Origin: Tetzosporium hominis | GTDB lineage: Bacteria; Bacillota; Bacilli; Bacillales_A; Planococcaceae | Length of the DNA stretch: 64,000 bases | Assembly: GCF_002265435.1 (NCBI RefSeq) | Contig: NZ_NOKQ01000187.1 | Coordinates: forward strand, 145,748-209,747 | Reading direction: 5' to 3' | Part shown: in pieces, positions 16,788-26,008 of the stretch | Numbering within the stretch: the first letter of the stretch is position 1 | Layout of the letters: each line of letters begins with the position of its first letter | Position numbers and translations under genes: made by a program | Notes under the pieces: model-generated | What the model saw: the letters and a program-made list of their open reading frames with translations, nothing else | What the model was told of the DNA's origin: nothing | Databases searched by the model: none

Positions 16788-17666
16788 TTAGTAGCGCTTC
16801 TGGAATTTATTTCGAATAAGTACCGCGACTGAGTTCATTAATAACAGAACGGCCATTAAAACAATGATTCCTGCTGAGGCAACATTTTGGAAATCTGCTT
16901 GCGGACGTTTCGCCCAATCGTAGATCTGCATCGGAAGTGCCGTAAATGTATCCATAACACCCGCAGGTAAGAATTGAATGATAACAGGAACTCCAATTAC
17001 TACTAGCGGCGCCGTTTCTCCAATAGCACGAGACAAAGCCAAAATAGAACCTGTTAAAATCCCTGGAATCGCACTCGGCAATACCACTCGTAAAATGGTC
17101 TGCCATTTAGTCGCTCCCATTCCGTATGACGCTTGTCTTACTTCACTTGGCACTGCACGAATCGCTTCTTGTGAAGCCACGATGATGACCGGAAGAATAA
17201 GCAGACTCATCGTGAATCCTGCAGCTAAGATACTGTTCCCAAGAGCAAGCGCACGTACGAATATTGTTAGACCTAAAAGTCCGAAAACAACAGAAGGAAC
17301 CCCAGCAAGGTTGGAGATGTTCACTCGGATGAAGTCATTTACACGGTTTTTCTTTGCGTATTCTTCAAGGTAGATGGCACTACCGACACCCAAAATCATA
17401 GATACGGGTGCAACCACTGCCATTAACCAAAGAGATCCTATTAGAGCTGCTTTAATTCCTGCTTTTTCTGGAAAACGGGAAGCAAAGTTTGTAAAGAAAT
17501 CAGTTGTTAAATAGCCTAATCCTTGAGAAAGAATTCGATAAAACAAGACTGCCAATGTTAATAAAGCAATCAGTGTAGCTACGAAGAAGATTCCTTTAAA
17601 GATTGAATTAATAATTTTGCGTGAGTTCATTTTCTTCATGACACTTTGTTCTTCTATATAGCGCAT
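16788..17666 (-). CDS. pstA: Phosphate ABC transporter permease PstA
   Basis: 292 aa. Six transmembrane segments; the cytoplasmic coupling loop is [39 protein letters not shown] (a broken-up EAA motif). SD AGGAG precedes the ATG. It pairs with PstC to form the channel of the high-affinity phosphate importer. One base separates its start from the pstC stop. Confidence 0.95.
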   Translation of the reverse strand: MRYIEEQSVMKKMNSRKIINSIFKGIFFVATLIALLTLAVLFYRILSQGLGYLTTDFFTNFASRFPEKAGIKAALIGSLWLMAVVAPVSMILGVGSAIYLEEYAKKNRVNDFIRVNISNLAGVPSVVFGLLGLTIFVRALALGNSILAAGFTMSLLILPVIIVASQEAIRAVPSEVRQASYGMGATKWQTILRVVLPSAIPGILTGSILALSRAIGETAPLVVIGVPVIIQFLPAGVMDTFTALPMQIYDWAKRPQADFQNVASAGIIVLMAVLLLMNSVAVLIRNKFQKRY

Positions 17667-17667
17667 A

Positions 17668-18603
17668 TTAATACTCCTCTCTGAATCGTTTTGAAATACG
17701 CTGAGCGAGGAGGTTCATCAATAGCGTAAACAAGAATAAAGTGAACCCAACAGCATAAATAGAGTAATAAATTGGAGTACCGTAACCTGCATCACCAGTT
17801 GATACTTGAACGATGTAAGCTGTCATCGTTTGGATACTATCTGTAAAGTTTGCATCAAATCGTGGTGTCGATCCTGCTGCTAGAGACACAATCATGGTTT
17901 CCCCGATTGCACGTGACATGGCAAGTACAATGGATGCCAAGATTCCAGAAAGAGCTGCTGGTAACACGATTTTGATTGCGACTTCAAGCTTAGTAGAGCC
18001 CATACCTAGTGCACCTTCACGAATAGAGTTAGGTACAGCACTCATTGCGTCTTCAGATAAAGAAGCAATCATTGGAATAATCATTATTCCTACAACGATA
18101 CCGGGGCTGATTGCATTGAAAATCTTTAGCTCCGGAATGAATTGCTGTAGTACTGGTGTTACAAACGTCAAAGCAAAAAATCCATAAACAATCGTTGGTA
18201 CGCCAGCAAGCACTTCTAAAATAGGCTTGATAATCCGGCGAGCTGTATCACTTGCGTATTCACTTAGATAGATTGCTGAAGCTAGTCCAAGCGGTACAGC
18301 CACGACAACCGCTATGACCGTAACTTTTAAAGTTCCTACAATTAATGGCAGAATTCCAAAGCGAGCTTCTGTATTAGAGAACGGTAACCATTCAGTTCCA
18401 AATAAGAAAGAGAGGAATGGAACTTGAGTGAAGAATGTCACAGTTTCAAAAATCAAAGTAACAACAATTCCAATAGTAGTTAATACAGAAATGGCTGCAA
18501 TCATAAATAAGATAATTGGTATAGCCTTTTCAATAGCTTTTTTACGGCCTTTCGAACTTTTTTGAGCTATTAGTTCTTGAACAGATGGACGAGCTTGTGC
18601 CAT
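17668..18603 (-). CDS. pstC: Phosphate ABC transporter permease PstC
   Basis: 311 aa from the second ATG at 18603, which lies six bases after AAAAGGGGG; the ATG one codon earlier is also possible. Six to seven hydrophobic segments and the EAA-type loop EGALGMGSTKLEVAIKIVLP followed by SRAIGET. It carries the longer N-terminal cytoplasmic region usual for PstC (ELIAQKSSKGRKKAIEK). Second gene of the operon, behind an attenuator hairpin. Confidence 0.95.
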   Translation of the reverse strand: MAQARPSVQELIAQKSSKGRKKAIEKAIPIILFMIAAISVLTTIGIVVTLIFETVTFFTQVPFLSFLFGTEWLPFSNTEARFGILPLIVGTLKVTVIAVVVAVPLGLASAIYLSEYASDTARRIIKPILEVLAGVPTIVYGFFALTFVTPVLQQFIPELKIFNAISPGIVVGIMIIPMIASLSEDAMSAVPNSIREGALGMGSTKLEVAIKIVLPAALSGILASIVLAMSRAIGETMIVSLAAGSTPRFDANFTDSIQTMTAYIVQVSTGDAGYGTPIYYSIYAVGFTLFLFTLLMNLLAQRISKRFREEY

Positions 18604-18634
18604 CATGATCCCCCTTTTCCTTACCGGACGGAAG

Positions 18635-18658
18635 AAAAGAGTAGCCTCTGCTACTCCT
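18635..18658 (-). terminator. Attenuator hairpin between pstS and pstC
   Basis: GAGTAG (18639-18644) and CTACTC (18651-18656) form a six-bp hairpin followed on the minus strand by TTTTCTTCC. The short U tract suggests partial termination, which would give more PstS than membrane subunits. Confidence 0.65.
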
Positions 18659-18682
18659 CATCTCCACGTATTGAAAGTAAAA

Positions 18683-19636
18683 TTATTTTAAACCTTCTAA
18701 TGCTTCCATACCTTTATCGTACTCTTCTTGAGGAGCTTTTACATATCCTACAGCCTCTGCCATAGCACCCGCATTTTCAATAACATACTTCATGAAGTCA
18801 TACACTGCTGGATTCTCTGCAACCGCAGAGTTTTTTACATATGTGTATAGTGGACGAGATAGTGGTGAATATTCACCTGATTCAATTGTTTCATTGTTTG
18901 GTTCTACACCTTCAATGCTAACTGCTTTAATTGTATCTTGGTTAGCTAGGTAGTAAGCGTATCCGAAGAATCCAATTGCGTTCTTATCTCCTTGAACACC
19001 TTGTACAAGAACGTTGTCATCTTCAGAAAGTGTAGCAGCTGATACCATATCAGCATCCTCTAAAATGACCTCATTGAAGTAATCATATGTTCCCGAGTCT
19101 GTACCAGGAGAGTAAAAGACCACTTCTTCATCTGGCCATTCTGGATTGATATCAGACCATTTTTTAGTTGTGCCATCTTCAACCCATAATTTCTTTAAAT
19201 CTTCAACTGTCAAATCTGTAGCCCAATCGTTTTCACTGTTCACGACTACTGTTAAACCGTCATATGCTAATAAAAATTCTGTATAATCAATTCCTGCTTC
19301 TTCAAGTTGAGCTGCTTCTTCCTCTTTAATTGGACGAGATGCATTCGAGAAATCTGTTGTACCAGCGATGAATTTTTCAAAACCGCCACCTGTTCCCGAT
19401 ACACCAACGTTTACTTGTACTTCACTTTGTGCAGAGTACTCTTCAACTAATGCTTCCAAGATAGGTGCTACTGTTGACGAACCGTCTCCAGAAACAGATC
19501 CTTCTACAACTTCCTCACTACCAGTATCTGTTGAATCTCCGTTAGCTTCTGTCTCTGATGCATCGTCTCCACACGCTCCTAAAATTAGTGCAGATCCTAG
19601 CATTGCTGTTCCCATAAAGTACTTCCAGTTTTTCAT
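18683..19636 (-). CDS. pstS: Phosphate-binding lipoprotein PstS
   Basis: 317 aa from the ATG at 19636 behind AGGGGGAT. The lipobox LILGAC places the lipid-modified cysteine at residue 22. An acidic linker rich in E, D, S and T follows (about 23-53), then the binding domain with VSGDGSSTVAPILEAL, NVGVSGTGGGFEKFIAG and YSPGTDSGTYDYFNEV, which carry the phosphate-binding serines, threonine and aspartate. It captures phosphate outside the membrane and hands it to PstCA. First gene of the operon with tandem Pho repeats upstream. Confidence 0.96.
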   Translation of the reverse strand: MKNWKYFMGTAMLGSALILGACGDDASETEANGDSTDTGSEEVVEGSVSGDGSSTVAPILEALVEEYSAQSEVQVNVGVSGTGGGFEKFIAGTTDFSNASRPIKEEEAAQLEEAGIDYTEFLLAYDGLTVVVNSENDWATDLTVEDLKKLWVEDGTTKKWSDINPEWPDEEVVFYSPGTDSGTYDYFNEVILEDADMVSAATLSEDDNVLVQGVQGDKNAIGFFGYAYYLANQDTIKAVSIEGVEPNNETIESGEYSPLSRPLYTYVKNSAVAENPAVYDFMKYVIENAGAMAEAVGYVKAPQEEYDKGMEALEGLK

Positions 19637-19679
19637 CAGGTAAATCCCCCTACAGAGTTTGTTTTTTCTTACATGCTTA

Positions 19680-19733
19680 ACTATACAAGTACTTTGTTGA
19701 GCCTTTATGAAAGCAATGTAAAGAATGTGTAAA
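19680..19733 (-). promoter_or_regulatory. pstS promoter with four phased Pho repeats
   Basis: On the minus strand TTTACA (728-733), TTTACA (717-722), TTCATA (706-711) and TCAACA (695-700, all +19000) recur every 11 bp, the spacing of PhoP boxes of consensus TT(A/T/C)ACA. TATAGT at 19680-19685 is a suitable -10, and there is no good -35, as in Pho-activated promoters. PhoP binding under phosphate starvation should activate the operon. Confidence 0.85.
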
Positions 19734-19765
19734 CACAAAAAATCCAACCATCGCTGGTTGGATTT
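19734..19765 (-). terminator. Terminator of the PBP gene
   Basis: AATCCAACC ATCGCT GGTTGGATT hairpin (19741-19764) followed on the minus strand by seven U. Confidence 0.92.
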
Positions 19766-19772
19766 ATGTTTG

Positions 19773-21995
19773 TTATTCTGTTTCTTCCTCTTCATCAATA
19801 GAATCCTCTGAAATCGAAGGAATGATTTTTGGATGTAACGACTCTTCCTTTTGCTCTGAATTTCGTTTTTCCATGATTTCGAAATAGGCATCGACTAGCT
19901 CGCGAGTAAGCGGTGTCGAAGAATTGGTCTTATAGACACTTTCTAGTGACGCCCAAGGTATCATAGTAGAATATGCGATTTGGGGGTTGTCATATGGTGC
20001 AAATCCTACATGAGAAAGTGTAACTGTGTCATAAAGTTTTTTTTCAACAGGATCATAGGCAGATGTCTCTGCTGTACCTGTTTTCCCAGCACCGTCATAT
20101 TTAAAATCAGCAAACGCTCCACGAGCCGTTCCTTGATCCCCTTGATATACTCGGCGCATCCCTTTACGAACTTGTTCTATCTCTGCCTGAGTGTTTTCTA
20201 CTATATTTAAAACTTTTGGCTGAATCTCCGCCTCCAATGCCCCCATTTCTTCCCCATTCTCAGAGGCTTTCCGAATCTCTTTAACGACGTGAGGCTGGAT
20301 GCGTTTGCCACCGTTTGCAATCGTTGCAATGTATTGTGTTAACTGTAAAGGTGTATACGTATCATATTGTCCTATACTTAAATCGAGAAGGTTAAATGCT
20401 TCATCATTTTCGGGATTACTGAATCCAGCTACCTCCCCTGGTAAGTCTATTCCTGTCGGAACTCCTAAGCCAAGTTGTGCATACCCGTTCCGTAGTTTAT
20501 CAAAAGCATTAAAATTAAAGTCAACGGACTCCTTCGGTCGGTAGGTCTCTCCTGCGAGTGTAAACGCAATTTTATACATATATACGTTGGAAGAGCGCTC
20601 AAGAGCAGTCAAATCATTTACAGGGATTCTGCCCGATCGATTGAATACGGAACTTTTAGCATCATCATTGGCAATATAGATTGGTTCATCTATCTTTGTT
20701 TCTCCAATACTCAATGCGTTTTCACGGTATCCAGTAAGAACCGTCCCACCTTTAATAGTAGAACCAGCTTCATAAGCTGTTGTAAATGTTCCAAACGCGT
20801 AATCGTCCACTATATACCCACCTGTTTCAGGATCACGGGCGAACTCGCTCGTTTCTGGGTCACGACGCAAGATTTTACCTACCATTGCGATGACCTCTCC
20901 TGTGTTTGGATCCATCATTGTGAAGAACATGCGGTCCAAATGACGCGTTCCAGCATTCCGCTTCGCTTCAAGTAGTCTAGCTGTTACGATTTCTTCTAAC
21001 CGTGCCTGCACTTCCGTATCAATAGATAACACTAAGTCTTTTCCAGGATCCCCTTCATAGACCGGTTGTGTATCGATGACTCGGCCTTTTCCGTCTGTGA
21101 TATTTTTCACCACGGATTTTTGACCTTGAAGCACTTCTTCATAATATTGCTCTACATAACTTCGGCCTACCCGGTCGTTACGAGAGTAGTCACGAGCTAA
21201 GTAGTGGTTCAAGTCGGATTTTGGAATTCCTTCTTTAGGTAATGTAGTTGTACCGAGTATGGCTAGATTCGAATTTCGGACACGGCGCCAGTCCGTCGTT
21301 GTATTGACACCTTGTAATTCATTTAGACGTTCAGAAACTCGTGCAAATTCTTCCGCGGATACATTTTCTCCTTTAATGATTTGAGGAGACAAGGCGTAGC
21401 CAGAGACCATCTCACGGTAGATCGCTATTTTCTCAAGTTCGTCTTTAGAAAAAGCGTTTAACTCTTGTTCCGGAATACTGTCTCGAATCAGACGGTTCAT
21501 CTCTCGAGATTTCTCTACATTATCGAGTTCTTCGCTATCTTCAATGGCGTCTTGTTCTGCTTTATCGACATATTTATACATATCGTCTTTATTTTTACGT
21601 AGCCAGTAATCTTGAAGGTCGCTTTTTGTGATGGAGTCCGTATCTTTTTCAATCAAAGCAGCTAGCTTCTCCGCGATTCCCCACATTTCGTCACCAGTGG
21701 TCGTCTGCATTTTTGTATAAGTGATAGCACGTTCTGCTTGATTGTCTACTAGAATGCGACCTTGGCTGTCGAAAATTCGGCCTCGTGGAACACTCGTATT
21801 CACCGGTACTTCTTCTGTACGGGCAAGTATTCGTGTATAGTCTTCTCCTTTAACGATCTGTAAATAGCCTAAGCGAAAAATTAAAGCTGTAAATAGCAAG
21901 AAGATCGTTAGGAAAAGCACATTCATTCGAAAAATCAAATGTGCGCGTTGTTTGGATTTAGATGTTCGTGTTGTTTGGGATTTTATTTTTTTCAT
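19773..21995 (-). CDS. pbpA: Class B penicillin-binding protein (PBP2A type)
   Basis: 740 aa from the ATG at 21995 with GCGAGGTG upstream. One transmembrane helix (about 23-44), then the PBP dimer domain (VPRGRIFDSQGRILVDN) and a transpeptidase domain. The catalytic serine is Ser412 in AGSTIKGG, followed by RSSN (about 467-470) and KTGT (about 638-641). It cross-links peptidoglycan on the outside of the membrane, probably in the elongasome. Position between sodA and pstS matches B. subtilis pbpA. The C-terminal tail is very acidic (about the last 15 residues). Confidence 0.92.
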   Translation of the reverse strand: MKKIKSQTTRTSKSKQRAHLIFRMNVLFLTIFLLFTALIFRLGYLQIVKGEDYTRILARTEEVPVNTSVPRGRIFDSQGRILVDNQAERAITYTKMQTTTGDEMWGIAEKLAALIEKDTDSITKSDLQDYWLRKNKDDMYKYVDKAEQDAIEDSEELDNVEKSREMNRLIRDSIPEQELNAFSKDELEKIAIYREMVSGYALSPQIIKGENVSAEEFARVSERLNELQGVNTTTDWRRVRNSNLAILGTTTLPKEGIPKSDLNHYLARDYSRNDRVGRSYVEQYYEEVLQGQKSVVKNITDGKGRVIDTQPVYEGDPGKDLVLSIDTEVQARLEEIVTARLLEAKRNAGTRHLDRMFFTMMDPNTGEVIAMVGKILRRDPETSEFARDPETGGYIVDDYAFGTFTTAYEAGSTIKGGTVLTGYRENALSIGETKIDEPIYIANDDAKSSVFNRSGRIPVNDLTALERSSNVYMYKIAFTLAGETYRPKESVDFNFNAFDKLRNGYAQLGLGVPTGIDLPGEVAGFSNPENDEAFNLLDLSIGQYDTYTPLQLTQYIATIANGGKRIQPHVVKEIRKASENGEEMGALEAEIQPKVLNIVENTQAEIEQVRKGMRRVYQGDQGTARGAFADFKYDGAGKTGTAETSAYDPVEKKLYDTVTLSHVGFAPYDNPQIAYSTMIPWASLESVYKTNSSTPLTRELVDAYFEIMEKRNSEQKEESLHPKIIPSISEDSIDEEEETE

Positions 21996-22066
21996 TGCGT
22001 GCACCTCGCTTACAAGTATAACACGTCTTTTCACAACAAAATGTTGCAACACCTAGACAATTTCAT

Positions 22067-22103
22067 AAAAAAAACTCTCCTAAACCGAAGTCTAAGGAGA
22101 GGC
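22067..22103 (-). terminator. sodA terminator
   Basis: CTCTCCT and AGGAGAG (22075-22102) pair and are followed on the minus strand by a run of eight U. Confidence 0.9.
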
Positions 22104-22111
22104 TGTGATTC

Positions 22112-22720
22112 TTATTTAGCTGCTTCGTAGCGTTTTGAAACTTCGTCCCAGTTTACAACATTCCAGAATGATGTAATGTAGTCTGGACGACGGTTTTGAT
22201 AGTTTAAGTAATAAGCATGCTCCCAAACATCTAAGCCTAGAATTGGCGTTTTACCTTCCATTAGTGGAGAGTCTTGGTTTGGTGTAGAAGATACTTCTAC
22301 TTCACCGTTAGCGACTGATAACCAAGCCCAGCCCGAACCAAAGCGAGTTGTAGCTGCTTTAGCAAATTCTTCTTTAAATGCGTCAAAGCTTCCGAACTTG
22401 CTGTCGATTGCTTCTGCTAATGCACCCGTTGGTTGGCCGCCACCGTTTGGTGATAGGATTTCCCAGAATAGAGAGTGGTTCGCGTGTCCGCCACCATTGT
22501 TGCGTACAGCAGTACGAATGTCTTCTGGAACTGCATCAAGGTTTGAAATCAATTCTTCAACTGATTTAGAAGAAAGATCCGAATGCCCTTCAAGAGCGTT
22601 GTTCACATTTGTGATGTACGTGTTGTGATGTTTCGTGTGGTGAATGTTCATAGTCTCTTTGTCGATATGAGGCTCTAACGCGTCATATTCGTACGGTAAT
22701 TTCGGTAATTCAAAAGCCAT
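22112..22720 (-). CDS. sodA: Superoxide dismutase (Mn/Fe type)
   Basis: 202 aa from the ATG at 22720 behind AGGAGG. Metal ligands are His27 (MNIHHTKHH), the His in [11 protein letters not shown], and Asp and His in [22 protein letters not shown] and the FGSGWAWL segment suit the manganese type of Bacillus. It converts superoxide to peroxide in the cytoplasm. It is apparently monocistronic, with a terminator right after its stop codon. Confidence 0.97.
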   Translation of the reverse strand: MAFELPKLPYEYDALEPHIDKETMNIHHTKHHNTYITNVNNALEGHSDLSSKSVEELISNLDAVPEDIRTAVRNNGGGHANHSLFWEILSPNGGGQPTGALAEAIDSKFGSFDAFKEEFAKAATTRFGSGWAWLSVANGEVEVSSTPNQDSPLMEGKTPILGLDVWEHAYYLNYQNRRPDYITSFWNVVNWDEVSKRYEAAK

Positions 22721-22834
22721 TGTCAATTCCTCCTAAGGTACTAGTAGTATATCCACTATTTACATTAGCAAAGAAGACAATGGCAATCAAATAAAAACTA
22801 TTCAATTTTTCATTTTTCAGGCTTTTGACTGAAA

Positions 22835-23314
22835 TTAGATGAACCAGACAAAGATAACGAGCATTACCGTGAACAAGATGGCTTTCACTACTGTAGAGGT
22901 TACGAGACCTACAAAAGAGCCTACTCCAGCTCGAACCGCATCTTTGATATTTTTCTTAGAAATCAGTAGCTCTGCTAAAAATGCACCTAAGAAAGGTCCA
23001 ACTAGAATTCCGATCCCAGGGAGAACGATTGGCCCGATGATAAGACCAACCGTACTTCCATAAAGACCAGGTTTAGTTCCACCAAATTTTTTCACACTCG
23101 CTAGATTCGAAAGTGTATCAGCACCAAAAATCAGCACAACGAATAAAATTTGAATGACCCAAAACCAGATGTTCAATTCTTCAAATGAGAAGAATACACC
23201 GTAAAGAATATAGCCTAGTAAAAGAAATACAACAGATGGAATAATCGGATACACAAGCCCAACATAGGCAATGACAAAGCTCGCAATGATGAAAATCCAG
23301 CCGACGATTTCCAT
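22835..23314 (-). CDS. yqgC: DUF456 family membrane protein YqgC
   Basis: 159 aa with four to five hydrophobic segments and a glycine-rich middle (GLYGSTVGLIIGPIVLPGIGILVGPFLGAF), the hallmark of DUF456. Function unknown. Its start shares one base with the stop of the upstream Na/Pi cotransporter gene (TAATG), so translation is probably coupled. In B. subtilis yqgC also lies next to sodA. Confidence 0.85.
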   Translation of the reverse strand: MEIVGWIFIIASFVIAYVGLVYPIIPSVVFLLLGYILYGVFFSFEELNIWFWVIQILFVVLIFGADTLSNLASVKKFGGTKPGLYGSTVGLIIGPIVLPGIGILVGPFLGAFLAELLISKKNIKDAVRAGVGSFVGLVTSTVVKAILFTVMLVIFVWFI

Positions 23315-24978
23315 TATACGCGTTTCCCTAAGATAGCTTCTGCAATATTAACAGAGTGATCTCCGATACGCTCTAAGTTGCTTAGAATATCAACGAACAT
23401 AACACCCGCTTGGCCAGTACATTGTCCCTCGTTTAGACGAGCAATATGGTTTTTACGGAATTTACGTTCCATTTTGTCGATCGTGTTTTCTTGTTCTGCC
23501 ACTTCACGTGCAAGCTCCGCAGAGTTTTCATCTAGTGCAGTCATAGCTTTAGCAACCGTGTTAATAGTTAACTCAAACATTTCCGATACATCTTGAATTG
23601 CATCTTCAGTCAAGATTAGCTTATGCGATTCTTGGTACTGAATCAATTCGATAATATTTTCAAAATGGTCTCCGATACGCTCGATGTCACGTACTGTATT
23701 CATTAACATATTGTGACGAGTCGAATCTTGTGGAGACAACGATTGTGATGAAATCTTCACAAGGTAGTCTGTAATTTTGCTGTCTAGATTATTTAAAGCT
23801 TCTTCAATTTGAAGAGTCAGTTCTGCATCACGCTTAGAACGCTCTTTCAAATATTTATAAGTTAATTCGAGACCTTGAACACTCATGTTCCCCATACGAA
23901 GAATTTCTTCTTTCGCTTGCCCGATGGCAATAGAAGGCGATTGTTCAATGAAGTTTTCATCTAAATGTTTTGGTTTGTATTCAATAGACAGTTCTTCACC
24001 AGGAATTACTTTTGTAACCACATAAGCCCATAAGCCGATTAATGGGAACTGAATAATCGTATTTGCAACGTTGAATGTTCCGTGCGCAAAGGCAATCTGC
24101 ATTTTAGTTTCTAAGTCTAAAATTCCTGCAATCCAAATCACATAGGATTCGAATAGTGGCAAGATCAGCAAGAAGATAGCTGTTCCGACTAGGTTGAATA
24201 ATACGTGTACTGCTGCTGCACGGCGTGCAACGATTGAAGCGCCTAATGAAGCAAGGACAGCTGTAATTGTTGTACCGATGTTATCACCAAACAAAATTGG
24301 TAAAGCAGCGTCTAAAGATACAAGGTTTTCAGCATAAAGTTGTTGTAGGATCCCAATAGTTGCACTTGAACTTTGAACAAGTACTGTGAATAGTGTACCT
24401 GCGATAACACCTAGTACTGGGTTCGTACTCATTTCAACTGTTAAATCTGTAAATGCTTGTACCTCGCGGAGTGGTTTCATCCCGTCTCCCATTAATTCAA
24501 GTCCGAGGAACAGTCCACCGAAACCGAAAATTACTTCTCCGATGTTGTGAATCCGAGCATTTTTAAAGAAGAAGATAGCAAATGCCCCGAGAGCCATAAT
24601 TGGTAACGCGTATGCACCGACATCAAAACCGATGATAAATGCAGTTACAGTAGTACCAATATTGGCACCCATAATAACTCCGATAGCTTGACGCAAGTTC
24701 ATAAATCCTGCACTCACAAGTCCAACTACTAAGACGGTTGTTCCTGAAGACGATTGAATCAGGATAGTTACAATGATACCAACTAAGACTCCCATGAACG
24801 GATTTGTTGTAAAACGATCTAATATGTCTCGAAGTTTATCACCAGCTGATTTTTGAAGGCCATCACCCATGTATTTAATCGAGAATAAGAAAATACCTAA
24901 TCCACCAAAAAACGTGAACAGCATTTCTTGCCAGTTTAATTCCACGTAAAGGTCAACTCCCATACTATTTTTTGACAC
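23314..24978 (-). CDS. Na/Pi cotransporter family protein with C-terminal PhoU domain
   Basis: 554 aa. Two inverted transport repeats each hold the QSSS motif (IQSSSGTTVLVVG near 66-78 and VQSSSATIGIL near 196-206), the signature of NptA/SLC34-like cotransporters. About eight hydrophobic segments precede a cytoplasmic PhoU-like helical domain (about 355-545) with RDIERIGDHFENI and LERIGDHSVNIAEAI. It likely moves phosphate with sodium and is adjusted through its PhoU part. B. subtilis has such a gene (yqeW) elsewhere, so here it has moved near the pst cluster. The start is uncertain: a GTG at 24978 or an ATG at 24963, neither with ideal SD spacing. Confidence 0.88.
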   Translation of the reverse strand: MSKNSMGVDLYVELNWQEMLFTFFGGLGIFLFSIKYMGDGLQKSAGDKLRDILDRFTTNPFMGVLVGIIVTILIQSSSGTTVLVVGLVSAGFMNLRQAIGVIMGANIGTTVTAFIIGFDVGAYALPIMALGAFAIFFFKNARIHNIGEVIFGFGGLFLGLELMGDGMKPLREVQAFTDLTVEMSTNPVLGVIAGTLFTVLVQSSSATIGILQQLYAENLVSLDAALPILFGDNIGTTITAVLASLGASIVARRAAAVHVLFNLVGTAIFLLILPLFESYVIWIAGILDLETKMQIAFAHGTFNVANTIIQFPLIGLWAYVVTKVIPGEELSIEYKPKHLDENFIEQSPSIAIGQAKEEILRMGNMSVQGLELTYKYLKERSKRDAELTLQIEEALNNLDSKITDYLVKISSQSLSPQDSTRHNMLMNTVRDIERIGDHFENIIELIQYQESHKLILTEDAIQDVSEMFELTINTVAKAMTALDENSAELAREVAEQENTIDKMERKFRKNHIARLNEGQCTGQAGVMFVDILSNLERIGDHSVNIAEAILGKRV

Positions 24979-25103
24979 GCCACCTATTATGCTTAAAGTA
25001 TAAACCTATTGTAAAGAGAAATCACATGAAATTTACAAACTCTTAATATTTGGAGTTTGAAATTTCGACATGATACAATATGAACCGAAAGGAAGCGTGT
25101 TTA

Positions 25104-25613
25104 ATGTCGTTAGTTACGTTGTTTAAATCCAGTTTACTATCTGCTAAAAAACTTGCAGCATTTCGTCTGGTTCCTATGGGAAAGACAATGCAATATATCT
25201 TCTTATTTATACTGTTGTTCTCCCTACTCGCTTTTTCACAATTCGTACTTGGAATCGGAGAAACAACAAAACAGTTTGACGGTTTAGTAGACTATTTTAA
25301 TGAAATTAGTTGGCTGCTCTATCCCTTTGCTTTTGTTCTATTATTTGTTGTCCAGACCTTATTGATTTTTGCACGCATTAGTATTTTATCCGGAATCGCT
25401 TTACTCGTTGCTCCTTTACTAAAACGCCGTGCCGAATACCGTTTTCTTTGGAGAACTACTTTATTTGCCAATACATGGTCTTTTCTATTATTACTTGCTG
25501 CCTACCCCTTTCTTCCTGAAAACCTTTATGTACAGTGGTTCAGTTATGCATTAACATTAGGATTCGTGTTCGCAGCTTTGAAGTACTATCCGAAACTCGC
25601 AAAAAAAGCATAG
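25104..25613 (+). CDS. yqgB: DUF1189 family membrane protein YqgB
   Basis: 169 aa from the ATG at 25104 with AAAGGAAGC upstream; eight extra residues are possible from an earlier ATG. Four or more hydrophobic segments; the start MSLVTLFKSSLLSAKKLAAFRLV, a basic amphipathic N-terminus, is typical of DUF1189. Function unknown. It is divergent from the Na/Pi gene and ends in a terminator hairpin that overlaps the next small ORF's ribosome site. Confidence 0.75.
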   Translation: MSLVTLFKSSLLSAKKLAAFRLVPMGKTMQYIFLFILLFSLLAFSQFVLGIGETTKQFDGLVDYFNEISWLLYPFAFVLLFVVQTLLIFARISILSGIALLVAPLLKRRAEYRFLWRTTLFANTWSFLLLLAAYPFLPENLYVQWFSYALTLGFVFAALKYYPKLAKKA

Positions 25614-25616
25614 ACC

Positions 25617-25657
25617 CTCCCCTCCCGCATAGATTGTAATCGGGGAGGGATTTTTTA
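25617..25657 (+). terminator. yqgB terminator
   Basis: CCCTCCCC and CGGGGAGGG (about 25617-25649) pair across a 17-base loop and are followed by six T. The hairpin's 3' arm doubles as the GGGGAGGG ribosome binding site of the small ORF starting at 25657. Confidence 0.85.
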
Positions 25658-25908
25658 TGCGCTACATACTGGCTTCACTAACCATTTGCTTACTCTGTTA
25701 TGCCGTCCAAGTCGATCTTTCAAAAACTCCGGAAACGACTTTGTGTGATCCACTTTCCGAGTACTCGCTTGAGATTGCTTCCCCAGCGGGATCCTTAGAA
25801 GAAGTGTACGCAACTAGCAACGCACCTATCAGTTTTTTAGAGTGGACACATCTCCTAAACCAACTGAATCCAAACGAACGCAACTTTTCGAATCGCTCAT
25901 TCGTTTAA
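25657..25908 (+). CDS. Small exported protein of unknown function, possible YqfZ relative
   Basis: 83 aa. The first 17 residues form a hydrophobic signal-like segment (ILASLTICLLCYAV). The rest is soluble and ends NQLNPNERNFSNRSFV. I do not recognise it by sequence. It occupies the place of B. subtilis yqfZ, a LysM protein between yqgB and ispG, and the part EWTHLLNQLNPNERN loosely resembles the end of such a domain. An alternative reading frame just beyond continues with RIGNPARIKLPS, so a frameshift is possible. Its SD lies inside a terminator hairpin. Confidence 0.4.
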   Translation: MRYILASLTICLLCYAVQVDLSKTPETTLCDPLSEYSLEIASPAGSLEEVYATSNAPISFLEWTHLLNQLNPNERNFSNRSFV

Positions 25909-26008
25909 CCGTATTGGAAACCCTGCACGAATTAAGCTTCCTTCTTGTCTTTCTCTCTAGTACATTGGTAGAATGAAGTGAAGCGCAACAACAAAAGGAG
26001 CGAATACA

